A stretch of 64,000 nucleotides of DNA from Seonamhaeicola sp. (GCF_028281565.1 NZ_JANQJQ010000011.1:1-64000); one strand, 5' to 3'; counted from the first letter of the stretch, positions 45,769 through 55,648 are shown. Notes: generated from the letters alone by a model not told the origin. Program-made: numbers and translations.

Positions 45769-45923
45769 TGACCGAAGACAGAAGACAAAAGACCAAAGAC
45801 AGAAGACCGAAGACCGAAGACCGAAGACCGAAGACCGAAGACCGAAGACCGAAGATTAAATATACTCATTTTGAACAATTAAGCTCTAAAATAATCCACT
45901 TCTAACTTCTAACTTCTAACTTC
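45769..45923. repeat. microsatellites: 8-bp GACCGAAG units and 7-bp AACTTCT units
   Basis: From 45769 to 45855 runs an 8-bp unit GACCGAAG, degenerate at first (GACAGAAG, GACAAAAG, GACCAAAG) then about six perfect copies from about 45803. At 45897-45923 the 7-bp unit AACTTCT recurs more than three times. Both lie between the convergent xerD and rny genes, outside coding sequence, and are prone to slippage. Confidence 0.9.
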
Positions 45924-45933
45924 GTGCTTCCAG

Positions 45934-47508
45934 CTACTTCGCTATGTTAACCGCTCTGGTTTCCCTGATCACCGTTACTTTAACCTGACCGGGATACGTC
46001 ATATCGGTTTGTATTTTCTGAGAAATATTGAATGACAGATCCGCAGCCATATCATCATTGACCTTTTCACTCTCAACAATCACACGCAACTCTCTACCAG
46101 CTTGTATGGCATAGGCTTTCTTTACACCGTTAAATCCAAAAGCAATGTCTTCCAGATCCTTTAAACGTTGTATATAACTATCTAATACCTGACGACGTGC
46201 TCCGGGACGCGCTCCGGAAATGGCATCACAAACCTGAATAATAGGTGCTAATAACGACTTCATTTCGATCTCATCATGGTGCGCTCCAATAGCATTACAA
46301 ACATCTTTCTTCTCCCCGTATTTTTCAGCCCACTGCATTCCTAAAATAGCATGAGGTGTTTCCATGTCAGCTTCAGCATCCGGCACTTTCCCTATGTCAT
46401 GCAACAATCCTGCGCGTTTGGCTAATTTAGGATTTAACCCTAATTCTGCCGCCATGACGCCACAAAGCTTAGCCACTTCACGTGAGTGCTGTAACAGGTT
46501 TTGCCCGTAAGACGAGCGGTACTTCATACGCCCCACCATTTTAATAAGTTCGGGATTCAAATTATGAATACCTAAATCAATTACGGTACGCTTACCAACC
46601 TCAATGATCTCCTGCTCTATTTGTTTCTTGGTTTTCTTAACAACTTCCTCAATACGTGCCGGGTGAATTCTTCCATCCGTTACTAATTTATGAAGTGATA
46701 AACGGGCAATCTCCCTGCGAACAGAATCAAAACAAGACAGGATAATAGCTTCCGGTGTATCATCAACAATAATTTCCACACCAGTAGCAGCCTCGATGGC
46801 TCGAATATTTCGGCCTTCACGACCAATGATCCTACCTTTTACGTCATCAGATTCAATATTGAAAACAGATACACAGTTGTCAACAGCTTCTTCTGTTCCA
46901 ATGCGTTGAATGGTATTTATAATGACTTTTTTAGCTTCTTGCTCCGCAGTTAGTTTGGCTTCTTCCAAAGAGCTTTGAATATAGGCCATAGCATCATTTC
47001 TGGCTTCGCCCTTTAACGATTCTACCAGCTGTTCTTTGGCCTCTTCAGCAGAAAGGCTAGAAATAACTTCAAGCTGCTGTACCTGACTTTTATGTAACTT
47101 ATCGAGTTCTTCCTGCTTCTTTTCCAGTACATCAAGCCTGTGATTATAGCCTTTTATCTTATCTTCCAGGCTTTGATTTAGCTTCTTTCCTTTTGAAAGT
47201 TCATTAGAGATCTGAGATTCTTTATCCCTGGTTCTCTTCTCGGCTTCAGCCATTTTCTTGTCTCTGGACAAGATCACTTTTTCGTGCTCCGCCTTAAGTT
47301 CAATAAACTTTTCTTTAGCCTGAAGAATCTTATCCTTCTTAATATTTTCACCGTCGCTTTTAGCTTCTTTTAATACTAATGAAGCATTCTTTTTGGCTTC
47401 TTTTAAAAGTTTAGATGCTTTATTTTTTTCTAACGTTTTTGCAATTATAAAGCCTATTATCAAGCCTAATACTGCACCCCCTACTGCAAATATGATTGAG
47501 TTATCCAT
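45934..47508 (-). CDS. rny: ribonuclease Y
   Basis: Membrane-anchored endoribonuclease of 524 residues that starts mRNA decay. Layout: N-terminal helix (about 4-24; [20 protein letters not shown]), long charged coiled coil (30-200), KH domain with [15 protein letters not shown], and an HD domain with [10 protein letters not shown] and the following [10 protein letters not shown]. All are intact and the length is standard. It is transcribed in the same direction as zapA and lies just downstream of the 6S-like RNA. Confidence 0.95.
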   Translation of the reverse strand: MDNSIIFAVGGAVLGLIIGFIIAKTLEKNKASKLLKEAKKNASLVLKEAKSDGENIKKDKILQAKEKFIELKAEHEKVILSRDKKMAEAEKRTRDKESQISNELSKGKKLNQSLEDKIKGYNHRLDVLEKKQEELDKLHKSQVQQLEVISSLSAEEAKEQLVESLKGEARNDAMAYIQSSLEEAKLTAEQEAKKVIINTIQRIGTEEAVDNCVSVFNIESDDVKGRIIGREGRNIRAIEAATGVEIIVDDTPEAIILSCFDSVRREIARLSLHKLVTDGRIHPARIEEVVKKTKKQIEQEIIEVGKRTVIDLGIHNLNPELIKMVGRMKYRSSYGQNLLQHSREVAKLCGVMAAELGLNPKLAKRAGLLHDIGKVPDAEADMETPHAILGMQWAEKYGEKKDVCNAIGAHHDEIEMKSLLAPIIQVCDAISGARPGARRQVLDSYIQRLKDLEDIAFGFNGVKKAYAIQAGRELRVIVESEKVNDDMAADLSFNISQKIQTDMTYPGQVKVTVIRETRAVNIAK

Positions 47509-47532
47509 CCTTAATTTAGTTGATTTATATAT

Positions 47533-47705
47533 AAAAAAAGCCTACACCAGTATAAAGTTTTGTATAAACTCCTTAAAAACAAGTTTAGGGCTAACAAGCT
47601 GATCAAGGATCCTCTACTTGGGAGGCCTGCTTTTACAACTTAAACTCACCCTTTTTAAAGAATTAACGTTGAGTTTATCAAAAAAAATAACTAATGTAGG
47701 CAGTA
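47533..47705 (-). ncRNA. ssrS: 6S RNA (6S-Flavo-like)
   Basis: The zapA-rny gap folds as a rod on the minus strand. The 5' end GCCTACATTAG (47701-47691) pairs with the 3' end CTGGTGTAGGC (47550-47540), allowing G-U pairs, and a T7 tract follows (47539-47533). Inside, ATAAACTC (plus 47564-47571) pairs with GAGTTTAT (47671-47678) on either side of a large open centre, and a terminal hairpin CCTC/GAGG sits at 47611-47625. Size (about 170 nt), closing stem, central bubble and location beside zapA all fit 6S RNA, which binds RNA polymerase-sigma70 and imitates an open promoter. A covariance-model search would settle it. Confidence 0.75.
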
Positions 47706-47729
47706 ACTTTAGTTTATTTTAAAGAACGT

Positions 47730-48023
47730 TTAAGAGTTTAAATGTGTCTGTAACAAGTCATTAAGCTCCTTTAACTTAACTTCCACATGTTCATTCACAT
47801 GCTCTTTATCAATAGTTTTCTGTTCAACCTGAGACGCAAACTGTAAAGCACACATGGCCAATACATCTTGTTTATCTCTAACAGAATAACTTTGCTCAAA
47901 CTGTTTAATCATATATTCAATGTTTTTAGCCGCTTTACGTAACCCTTCTTCCTGATTTGCTTCAATAGTTAAAGGATACACCCTATTAGCTATGGACAGC
48001 TTTATTTTAAGCTTTTCTAACAT
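47730..48023 (-). CDS. zapA: cell division protein ZapA
   Basis: A 97-residue ZapA: N-terminal beta part (LKIKLSIANRVYPLTIEANQ), the helix EEGLRKAAKNIEYMIKQFEQ, and a C-terminal coiled coil (ASQVEQKTIDKEHVNEHVEV). ZapA bundles FtsZ filaments at the septum. It follows a 96-residue coiled-coil gene by 15 bases in one operon, and the 6S-like RNA is next downstream. Confidence 0.9.
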   Translation of the reverse strand: MLEKLKIKLSIANRVYPLTIEANQEEGLRKAAKNIEYMIKQFEQSYSVRDKQDVLAMCALQFASQVEQKTIDKEHVNEHVEVKLKELNDLLQTHLNS

Positions 48024-48038
48024 TGAATTTATGTTACA

Positions 48039-48329
48039 TTAATCTGAGAGTTGTGCTATACAATGATCTATATCCCTAATTAATGCGTTTATTTTAAGCT
48101 TAGTCTCTCTTTTATTATCGTCACTACCAAGTATGGAATTTGCCATTTTAAGAGCATCGTATTTTTCTTCCCATTGTGCAATGTGCAACTTTTGGTTCTG
48201 AATTTCTTTTTTTGAAGCTTCCAATTCCTGCGATAATTTCAAATTAGCCTGCTTTAAAAGCTCTAGTTTGTGTAATACTTTGCTAATTTTGTTTTCTAAA
48301 GAATCTACAATATCTTCAATATTACTCAT
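48039..48329 (-). CDS. small coiled-coil protein, possible ZapB-like partner of ZapA
   Basis: A 96-residue protein that is almost wholly helical and heptad-patterned (about 5-65: IEDIVDSLENKISKVLHKLE, LLKQANLKLSQELEASKKEI), ending IRDIDHCIAQLSD. It resembles no enzyme. Its position as first gene in the zapA transcript and its ZapB-like size and coiled coil suggest a division-ring role; that is inference. The start at 48329 follows a good promoter. Confidence 0.75.
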   Translation of the reverse strand: MSNIEDIVDSLENKISKVLHKLELLKQANLKLSQELEASKKEIQNQKLHIAQWEEKYDALKMANSILGSDDNKRETKLKINALIRDIDHCIAQLSD

Positions 48330-48353
48330 TTACAAAATTCAATACTTATCTCA

Positions 48354-48384
48354 CAAAGTTAACATACCTGTGTATAAATAACAA
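48354..48384 (-). promoter_or_regulatory. promoter of the coiled-coil/zapA operon
   Basis: On the minus strand TTG (48384-48382), a 20-base spacer and TAACTTTG (48361-48354) fit the Bacteroidota sigma-A consensus TTG-N17-23-TAnnTTTG. The -7 element ends 24 bases before the ATG at 48329. Confidence 0.6.
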
Positions 48385-48505
48385 TTGTTTTTAAATAAAA
48401 TTTTTAAATGCCTCTTGATTGTCTGTTGAAAAAACAATGGCTTGATTTTTGTTTTGACCTTGGCATATTCATGTCAAATTAATATTTTAGCCGTAATACA
48501 TTTCT

Positions 48506-50191
48506 ATGAGATCAATCCTGCTGTTTCTTTTAGTTTTCCCTTGTCTGTCTAATGCACAAAGTCAGTATCCCCAAGACTATTTCAGTAGCCCCTTAGATAT
48601 TCCGTTAATACTTTCAGGCACGTTTGCTGAATTGCGTTCCAACCATTTCCACTCCGGATTGGATATTAAAACGCAACAACGTGTGGGCTTAAAAGTTAAA
48701 GCCTCTGCCGGGGGTTATGTAAGCAGGATCAAGGTGTCTCACTACGGCTATGGCAAAGCATTGTACATAACACATCCCAACGGATACACTACGGTTTATG
48801 CGCATTTACAAAAGTTTGCCCCGGATATTGAAGCTTATGTTAAAAAGCAACAGTATAAAAAGGAATCCTATGAAGTAGAAATGTTCCCAGGTGCGGAAAC
48901 ATTACCTATCTTAAAAGATAGTTTAATTGCTTATAGCGGAAATTCCGGTGGTTCGGGCGGGCCCCATTTGCATTTTGAAATTAGAGACAACGCGGAACGC
49001 CCAATAAACCCCATGCTCTTTGGAATTGATATTAAAGACTCTAAAGCCCCCTATATAAAGTCTGTTTATGCCTATCCTTTGGATGAAGATTCTTTTGTTA
49101 ACAAGTCTAATAAGAAACAAAAACTGCGCTTAATTCCTTTGCAAAACGGGGATTACACGATTGAAAATATCGAAGCTTTTGGCAATATTGGTTTTGGTAT
49201 TGAAACAAATGACCGGCAAGATTTAGCCGCTAATTCAAATGGTGTTTATAACATAAGGACCTTTGTTAACGGCAATAAGAATTTTGAACTGGATTTTAAA
49301 CGATTTTCGTTCAGTGAAACCAAACACATCAACCAACTTATTGATTACGAGCATTATGCTACCAAAAAACAGCGTATACAAAAGTTGTTTAAAAAAAATA
49401 ATCCCTTAAGCATTTTTAAATCGGTTTTAAATGATGGTGCTTTATCTATAGAAGATAGTACCTATTTGGTTTATAAAATTCGGGTAGCTGATTATAAGAA
49501 TAACGATTCCTGGGTAACATTAAATATAAAAGGTACAAAAAACAGCGTGTCTACACCTTCAAAAATTAATACCACACCTTATTACATTAAAGCAGACCAA
49601 ACTATCAACTTAAAAGAAAATAAGGTCTCAGTCGATTTTTATAAAGACACGTTTTACGAAGATTTTTATCTCAATTTTGAAGTAGACAATGATACTTTAA
49701 CACTACATAAAAACGTTAAAGCTGCCAAAAAGAACTTTAGCATCACCTATGATATCAGTAACTACAGCGATAAAGATAAAAGTAAATTATACATCGCGCG
49801 TTTGGTGGGTTACAAAAAATACCCTGCTTATACGTCTACTAAAAGAAAAGGTAATTTATTAACGGCTTACACCAAGAGTTTAGGGACGTTTGCCCTTGCA
49901 ACCGATACTTTAAAACCTACTATTTCCCCCAGAAATTTTAAAAACGGACAGTGGTTAAGTAAATACAGGTACTTAAAAGTTAAAATTGATGATGAGCCTT
50001 CAGGTGTTTCAAATTACAGGGCTACGGTAAACGGAAAATGGATCTTAATGGAGTACGATTACAAAACCAAAACCCTGACGCACGATTTTAACGATGGTGT
50101 AGTTACCGATACAAAAAACAATTTAAAAGTGATTGTTACGGATAATGTTGGAAATAATTCTACTTTTGAAGCGTTGTTTTATCGAAAATAA
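48506..50191 (+). CDS. M23 family metallopeptidase (peptidoglycan endopeptidase)
   Basis: A 561-residue exported protein (signal ending LSNAQ, about 18). The LytM/lysostaphin-type M23 domain is at 35-165: zinc ligands His49 and Asp53 in HSGLDIK, His100 in VYAHLQ, and His154/His156 in GGPHLHFEIRD. About 35 residues are inserted between the YAHL and HLH motifs, as in other Bacteroidota members. Residues 170-561 are beta-rich and probably several Ig-like modules that hold or regulate the peptidase. It cuts peptide cross-links in the periplasm. It is followed by the TonB receptor gene. Confidence 0.9.
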   Translation: MRSILLFLLVFPCLSNAQSQYPQDYFSSPLDIPLILSGTFAELRSNHFHSGLDIKTQQRVGLKVKASAGGYVSRIKVSHYGYGKALYITHPNGYTTVYAHLQKFAPDIEAYVKKQQYKKESYEVEMFPGAETLPILKDSLIAYSGNSGGSGGPHLHFEIRDNAERPINPMLFGIDIKDSKAPYIKSVYAYPLDEDSFVNKSNKKQKLRLIPLQNGDYTIENIEAFGNIGFGIETNDRQDLAANSNGVYNIRTFVNGNKNFELDFKRFSFSETKHINQLIDYEHYATKKQRIQKLFKKNNPLSIFKSVLNDGALSIEDSTYLVYKIRVADYKNNDSWVTLNIKGTKNSVSTPSKINTTPYYIKADQTINLKENKVSVDFYKDTFYEDFYLNFEVDNDTLTLHKNVKAAKKNFSITYDISNYSDKDKSKLYIARLVGYKKYPAYTSTKRKGNLLTAYTKSLGTFALATDTLKPTISPRNFKNGQWLSKYRYLKVKIDDEPSGVSNYRATVNGKWILMEYDYKTKTLTHDFNDGVVTDTKNNLKVIVTDNVGNNSTFEALFYRK

Positions 50192-50249
50192 ACTGTAACC
50201 ACTTTTGAGACCAAATTTTTTACTCGATCATCGAGATTTAAATATTCCA

Positions 50250-52757
50250 ATGTTTTTGTTAAAACTAAAAACTATTTTTTATAAATACTCTCTAACCTTA
50301 ACTCAAAGCAGTTTATTCTTCGTTTTGTTTTTTTTAATCGCTTTTACAGGCGTTTCACAAACTGCAACCATTAGAGGGGTTATTTTAAGTGAAAACAATC
50401 AACCCGTTGGAAGTGTTAACATTAAAGCAGGTAGTTTAGGCACCCAAACAAACGAAAACGGATTTTACATTTTAGAAATTCCTTCAAACACTGATATTAC
50501 TATTGAATTCTCACATCTTTCATTTAAAAAAGTGGTGGTTACTTTCAACCTGAAGAATGGTGAAGAACTGGAGTTCAATCCGGTCATGAAAACGTCGGTT
50601 GAACAAATTGTTCCCGTTGTTGTAACCTCCAAAAGACGTAAAGAAATTGAAGGGATCGTAACCCTACAGCCGGAAGTCATAAGGAAGATTCCCGGTGCTA
50701 ATGCCGGCGTTGAAAACTTATTGTTAACACTTCCCGGAGTCAGTAATAATAATGAACTGAGTACACAATATTCAGTTCGGGGTGGCAACTATGATGAAAA
50801 CCTGGTGTATGTTAATGATATTGAGGTTTACAGGCCTTTTTTAATTCGCTCGGGACAACAGGAAGGGTTAAGTTTTGTAAATACCAACCTGGTTCAGAAC
50901 GTGGATTTTTCAGCCGGTGGTTTTCAGGCCAAATACGGTGATAAATTATCATCCGTATTGGATATCACTTATAAAACACCTTATCAGTTTGAAGTAAATG
51001 CTGATTTGAGCCTTTTAGGCGGCAGCGTTTCAATGGAAAACATTAGTAAAGATTCAAAATTCACAAGTATTGTCGGAGCTCGGTATCGCGATAACAGTTT
51101 ATTGGTGAATGCTAAAGAAACCGAAACGAACTTTAATCCGACATTTGCTGATATTCAGGCCTTCTTCACTTATAAATTCACTAATAAATTTCATTTGAGT
51201 TTTTTAGGAAATGCATCCATAAACAAATACAATTACGAGCCGCAAACACGTCAAACCAATTTTGGTACCCTGAGTGACCCTATTGCGCTTTTAGTATTTT
51301 ATAATGGTGAAGAAAAAGATCAATACCAAACTTATTTTGGCGCTTTTAAAGGTACTTATTTTGCCAGCGATGACTTAACGTTGAAATTGATCGCTTCTAC
51401 CTATCACACCACAGAGGAGGAGTATTTTGATATTTTGGCACAATACCGCTTAGGTGAAGTAAATACTAACATTGGTGACGAAGACATAGGTGAAGTGGAG
51501 TTTAGCGAAGGTATTGGAAGCCAGCTAAATCATGGAAGAAATGACCTGGACGCCTTAATTACCAATATTGAGCATAAAGGTGATTTTAAAATTGACGACA
51601 ACCGTATTGAATGGTCCGTTAAATATACCAATGAAGATATCAGAGACCGTTTAGTGGAGTGGGAAGTAATTGATTCCGCCGGTTTTTCAATAAGGCCGCC
51701 AAGAACGGTTCCTGTAAATGAGCAACCTTACATTCCCTACAGTGGTCCTCTGGAGCCTTTCCAAAATGTGAGAGCCACTAACAGTACACAGATCAACAGG
51801 TTGCAAGCCTATGCCCAATGGAGCAAACGATCTACATTAGGCTCCAGTGATGTCTGGTACAATGCCGGAGTACGTGTTCATAACTGGTCGGTATCCGGTG
51901 ACGGTATCTCTTCCTCAAATCAGACCGTGTTTAGCCCCAGGGCACAGTTTGCCATAAAACCGGATTGGGAGAAGGATATGCTCTTCAGAGCTGCTGCCGG
52001 ATTGTATTATCAACCGCCTTTTTACAGGGAATTACGAGATGCTAACGGAACTGTCCAACCTGATGTTAAAGCACAAAAATCGTTTCATTTGGTTTTGGGA
52101 AATGACTATAGTTTTGAAATGTGGGACCGCCCTTTTAAGCTCACTTCCGAAGTATATTATAAAAACCTGACCGATGTGAATCCCTATACTATTGAGAATG
52201 TTCGTATTCGCTACAGGGCCAATAACAGCGCCAAAGCTTATGCTTACGGCCTCGATATGCGATTGCATGGCGAGTTTGTTCCCGGAACCGAATCGTGGTT
52301 TAGCTTCGGGTACTTAAAAACCGAAGAAAATATAGAGGACCGGGGTTATATTGCCAGGCCTACAGATCAACGCTTAAAATTCGCTGCTTTGTTTCAAGAT
52401 TACGTGCCAAACGTACCAAATTTAAAAATGTATTTGAATTTGGTCTATAATACAGGGGTTCCCGGTGGTACTCCCAGTTATGTGGATCCTTATTTGTATC
52501 AAAACCGGTTACCGGATTACAAAAGAGCAGATTTTGGTTTACAATTGGTTTTAGTTGATGACAAAAAACAATTCAAACACGGTTGGAAAAAACCATTTAA
52601 AGAACTCTCATTAGGGTTCGAAATATTCAATATTTTTGATGTACAGAACTCCATTACAAATACCTGGGTGAGAGATGTGTATAGCAAACGGCAGTTTGCC
52701 ATTCCAAATTACCTGACACCACGCGTATTTAATGTGAGAACGACTATGAAATTCTAA
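50250..52757 (+). CDS. TonB-dependent outer membrane receptor with carboxypeptidase-like N-domain
   Basis: An 835-residue receptor from the ATG at 50250; a TTG 45 bases upstream gives a longer but unlikely start. A signal peptide (ending GVSQ, about 37) precedes a carboxypeptidase-regulatory-like domain (about 40-120; TIRGVILSENNQPVGSVNIK), a plug domain (about 140-250; ENLLLTLPGVSNNNELSTQY, SVRGGNYDENLVYVNDIEVY) and a beta barrel to the C-terminal Phe (NVRTTMKF). No SusD gene is nearby, so it is not a classical polysaccharide locus. The ligand is unknown: siderophore, cofactor or peptide are all possible. Confidence 0.88.
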   Translation: MFLLKLKTIFYKYSLTLTQSSLFFVLFFLIAFTGVSQTATIRGVILSENNQPVGSVNIKAGSLGTQTNENGFYILEIPSNTDITIEFSHLSFKKVVVTFNLKNGEELEFNPVMKTSVEQIVPVVVTSKRRKEIEGIVTLQPEVIRKIPGANAGVENLLLTLPGVSNNNELSTQYSVRGGNYDENLVYVNDIEVYRPFLIRSGQQEGLSFVNTNLVQNVDFSAGGFQAKYGDKLSSVLDITYKTPYQFEVNADLSLLGGSVSMENISKDSKFTSIVGARYRDNSLLVNAKETETNFNPTFADIQAFFTYKFTNKFHLSFLGNASINKYNYEPQTRQTNFGTLSDPIALLVFYNGEEKDQYQTYFGAFKGTYFASDDLTLKLIASTYHTTEEEYFDILAQYRLGEVNTNIGDEDIGEVEFSEGIGSQLNHGRNDLDALITNIEHKGDFKIDDNRIEWSVKYTNEDIRDRLVEWEVIDSAGFSIRPPRTVPVNEQPYIPYSGPLEPFQNVRATNSTQINRLQAYAQWSKRSTLGSSDVWYNAGVRVHNWSVSGDGISSSNQTVFSPRAQFAIKPDWEKDMLFRAAAGLYYQPPFYRELRDANGTVQPDVKAQKSFHLVLGNDYSFEMWDRPFKLTSEVYYKNLTDVNPYTIENVRIRYRANNSAKAYAYGLDMRLHGEFVPGTESWFSFGYLKTEENIEDRGYIARPTDQRLKFAALFQDYVPNVPNLKMYLNLVYNTGVPGGTPSYVDPYLYQNRLPDYKRADFGLQLVLVDDKKQFKHGWKKPFKELSLGFEIFNIFDVQNSITNTWVRDVYSKRQFAIPNYLTPRVFNVRTTMKF

Positions 52758-52773
52758 TTTTCAACTTTTTCAA

Positions 52774-53961
52774 ATGGGCAGAATAATCTTAGGTATCTTT
52801 TTTTATTTAAGCTTAACATCTGTATGCCACGCCCAAAAATCGTATTTCAAAACCGGCAAACCTTCTTCAAAACATTATTATACGGAGATCACCTATGAAG
52901 AAGTCAGGGGCAAAATTATTATTCCGGTTTCTATTGATGGGAAAGTCTATCGTTTTCTGTTTGATACCGGAGCTCCAAACCTGATTACCTCCGATCTTTG
53001 GAAGACCATAAAGTCTAAAAAAACCCGAAGTCTTTCCGTGACCGATATAAACCAGAAAAAACAGCGTATGGACCTGATTACCATACAAAAATTATCTTTA
53101 GGCAATATTTCTTTTAAAAACACCGGTGCCCTGATGTTTAACGGCAAAAACAATTTAGTAATAGATTGTTTTAAAGTAGATGGTTTTATCGGTAGCAATC
53201 TTCTGAGGAAATCGATTATTCAGATTAAACCTAAAGAAAAACGCCTTATTCTAACCAATGATCCTAAAAAATTAGACCTTAACGAAGAACATGCTTCACC
53301 ACTCATATTGGTTGGCAATCAAAGTAGCCCTTATATCAATATAAAACTAAAGGGCGACCATTCCGGTAATGAAAACCTTTTATTTGACACCGGAGCCAGT
53401 GGATTTTACGATCTATGCAAAAAAAATTACAAGACCTTAGAAGAAAAAAATATTGCCACAGTCCTTTCCAAAGGAAAGGGGGCTTCCAGTGTGGGAATGT
53501 TTGGAGTGGCAGAGAAAAGTGTTCAATACCGCTTAAAGATCCCGGAATTAACAATTAATAATCAAATATTTACAAATGTCATTACGACCACCGGTGATGA
53601 TGATAACTCAAGAATTGGATCCGATATCCTTAAATATGGCAATGTAACCTTAGATTTTATTAAAAGAAAGTTCTATTTTACGCCTTTTGAAGCTAACAAT
53701 GATCTGGACGAAAAACTTTTTGGCTTCTCTCCTACTATTATTGACAAAAAACTTGTTGTTGGTTTTGTTTGGGATGAGGCTTTAAAAGATCACATTCAAT
53801 TTGGTGATGAAATTATTGAAATTAACAGTATCAATTATCAGGATAAAGAGATATGTGATTTTATAACTAAAAGGTCTATATTTAAACAAAATAACACCTT
53901 AAATGTTGTCATTAAAAGGCAAAATGGTGAAAAGAAAACTTTAACAATTCAAAGAAAGTAA
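52774..53961 (+). CDS. retropepsin-like aspartic protease with PDZ domain
   Basis: A 395-residue exported protein (signal ending CHAQ, about 21). Two retropepsin half-domains each carry a catalytic motif: FLFDTGAPN (Asp64) and LLFDTGASG (Asp205). Because both lie in one chain it could be active without dimerising, like pepsin. A PDZ domain occupies about 320-390 (DHIQFGDEIIEINSINY), likely recognising substrate C-termini. Such proteins are common in Bacteroidota but hardly studied. It sits 16 bases after the TonB receptor and just before the PH-domain gene. Confidence 0.85.
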   Translation: MGRIILGIFFYLSLTSVCHAQKSYFKTGKPSSKHYYTEITYEEVRGKIIIPVSIDGKVYRFLFDTGAPNLITSDLWKTIKSKKTRSLSVTDINQKKQRMDLITIQKLSLGNISFKNTGALMFNGKNNLVIDCFKVDGFIGSNLLRKSIIQIKPKEKRLILTNDPKKLDLNEEHASPLILVGNQSSPYINIKLKGDHSGNENLLFDTGASGFYDLCKKNYKTLEEKNIATVLSKGKGASSVGMFGVAEKSVQYRLKIPELTINNQIFTNVITTTGDDDNSRIGSDILKYGNVTLDFIKRKFYFTPFEANNDLDEKLFGFSPTIIDKKLVVGFVWDEALKDHIQFGDEIIEINSINYQDKEICDFITKRSIFKQNNTLNVVIKRQNGEKKTLTIQRK

Positions 53962-53962
53962 T

Positions 53963-54496
53963 ATGTCTGCACCACCCAATATCATCAAAAAAGCGGCGTT
54001 TAATCCTAAGATTAAAACCTATATTCTCCTGGTGGTGGCTTTTTTACTTTTCATTTCGGTTGCCGGTATTCCTATTCTGATCATTTGGTTTTTAGGCCTT
54101 GGGCAGTATATGAGCAATCGTTACTATCAAAATTTAAAGTGCCAATTAACCGAAAAGCATTTGGAGTTTAAAAAAGGGGTGCTTTTTAAAGTTGAAAAAA
54201 CCATTCCGTTGGAAAATATTCAGGATCTGACCTTTATTGAAAATCCTATTTTAAAAGCATTGGACCTAAGGATCCTTAAAATTGAAACGGCGGGACAAAG
54301 CAATCCTAAGGGCAGCGATATGAAACTTATAGGGATCATGGATTCTGCTACTTTTAAGGAAGACGTTTTAAAACAACGTGAAGTGATCCAAACTAAAAAC
54401 TATGCGGTAAATCAAACCGATAATGTTTCAATAGAAAAAACACATCAGTTGTTAGAAGAAATAAGAGATCTTTTAAACGCTATTAAGAATAAGTAG
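53963..54496 (+). CDS. membrane protein with bacterial PH domain
   Basis: A 177-residue protein with two close helices (about 20-50; YILLVVAFLLFISVAGIPIL) and then a PH-like domain (about 58-130; CQLTEKHLEFKKGVLFKVEK, TIPLENIQDLTFIENPILKA) of the bPH2/YdbS kind, followed by a charged tail. It starts one base after the protease stop, so the two are translated together. Function unknown; a role in envelope signalling is possible. Confidence 0.8.
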   Translation: MSAPPNIIKKAAFNPKIKTYILLVVAFLLFISVAGIPILIIWFLGLGQYMSNRYYQNLKCQLTEKHLEFKKGVLFKVEKTIPLENIQDLTFIENPILKALDLRILKIETAGQSNPKGSDMKLIGIMDSATFKEDVLKQREVIQTKNYAVNQTDNVSIEKTHQLLEEIRDLLNAIKNK

Positions 54497-55648
54497 TTAA
54501 GCTTCAACCAAATCTTTTAAAACCCCAACTACATAATCTATCTCGTCTTTGGTGTTATATATGCTAAAAGAAAATCTGACAGACGGCTTTTGCATGTCTT
54601 CTTCACTTAAAATTTCAGCCAGTACGTGAGACCCCTCGGAACTTCCGCTTTGGCAGGCGCTGCCTTTAGAGCAGGCAATGCCTTTTAGATCCAATTGAAA
54701 TAACAGCATGGTAGCCTTTTCCGGTGCAACCGGTAAACACACATTAACAAGGGTGTAGGTACTGGCCTCCAAATCTGCCGAAAGGCCGTTAAAAGTCACT
54801 TTAGGAATGGCTTTTGACAGTTTATCAATAAAATACTGCTTTAAGCCTTTAATATATGCGGTTTCTTTTTCCAAATTGTCATAAGCATACTGCAATGCGG
54901 TTTTTAAACCTACAATATTGTGTACACTTTCGGTACCGGCTCTAAGGCCACGCTCCTGCTCTCCTCCATGAATTAACGGTTTTAAACCTGTATGCTTTCT
55001 AATAAAAGCAAACCCAACCCCTTTCGGCCCATGGAATTTATGAGCCGAAGCCGCCAGAAAATCTATTGGTACTTCCTGTAAATCCAGATTATAATGTCCA
55101 ATGGTCTGTACCGCATCCGTATGAAACAAGGCATTATAAGTTTTACACATATCCGCTACGCCCTTTACATTTAGAATATTGCCTATTTCATTATTAACTT
55201 GCATTAAGCTTACCAATTGCTTTTTTGATGAATTAGCCAACAAACTTTCTAAATGCAGCGGATTAATGCTCCCATCCGGTTCCGTTTTTACATATTTTAT
55301 ACTGATCCTGTGTTCTGCTTTAAGTTGGTCAACTGTGTGCAAAACAGCATGGTGTTCAATTTTAGACGTAATAATTTCCTTGATTCCTAAATCTCTAACA
55401 GCACTTCTTAATACCAAATTATCAGCTTCAGTGCCGCCAGATGTAAAAATAATTTCACTGGCCGATACATTAAAAAAACCGGCTATGGCTTTTCTTGATT
55501 TTTCCACCAGCGACTTTGAAGACCTTCCAAAACTGTGTGAGGACGAAGGGTTACCGTAATTATTTTGCATAACCCCGGTTATAGAAGCAATGACTTCTTC
55601 CCGAATTTGCGTGGTAGCAGCATTATCAAAATAAACGGTCTTCATCAT
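54497..55648 (-). CDS. cysteine desulfurase (NifS/IscS family)
   Basis: A 383-residue class V aminotransferase-fold enzyme that releases sulfur from cysteine for Fe-S clusters and tRNA thiolation. PLP site Lys204 is in SAHKFHGPKG; His residues stacking PLP are in KIEHHAVLH; the persulfide Cys is Cys332 in KGSACQSGS. The loop carrying it matches class I NifS/IscS rather than SufS. No IscU or Suf gene is adjacent, so it may serve thio-modification. It is monocistronic; its stop meets the PH-domain gene stop. Confidence 0.92.
   Translation of the reverse strand: MMKTVYFDNAATTQIREEVIASITGVMQNNYGNPSSSHSFGRSSKSLVEKSRKAIAGFFNVSASEIIFTSGGTEADNLVLRSAVRDLGIKEIITSKIEHHAVLHTVDQLKAEHRISIKYVKTEPDGSINPLHLESLLANSSKKQLVSLMQVNNEIGNILNVKGVADMCKTYNALFHTDAVQTIGHYNLDLQEVPIDFLAASAHKFHGPKGVGFAFIRKHTGLKPLIHGGEQERGLRAGTESVHNIVGLKTALQYAYDNLEKETAYIKGLKQYFIDKLSKAIPKVTFNGLSADLEASTYTLVNVCLPVAPEKATMLLFQLDLKGIACSKGSACQSGSSEGSHVLAEILSEEDMQKPSVRFSFSIYNTKDEIDYVVGVLKDLVEA

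Noticed and set aside
45769-45855. possible CRISPR array
   Set aside because: The repeat unit is only 8 bp with no spacers, so it is a microsatellite.
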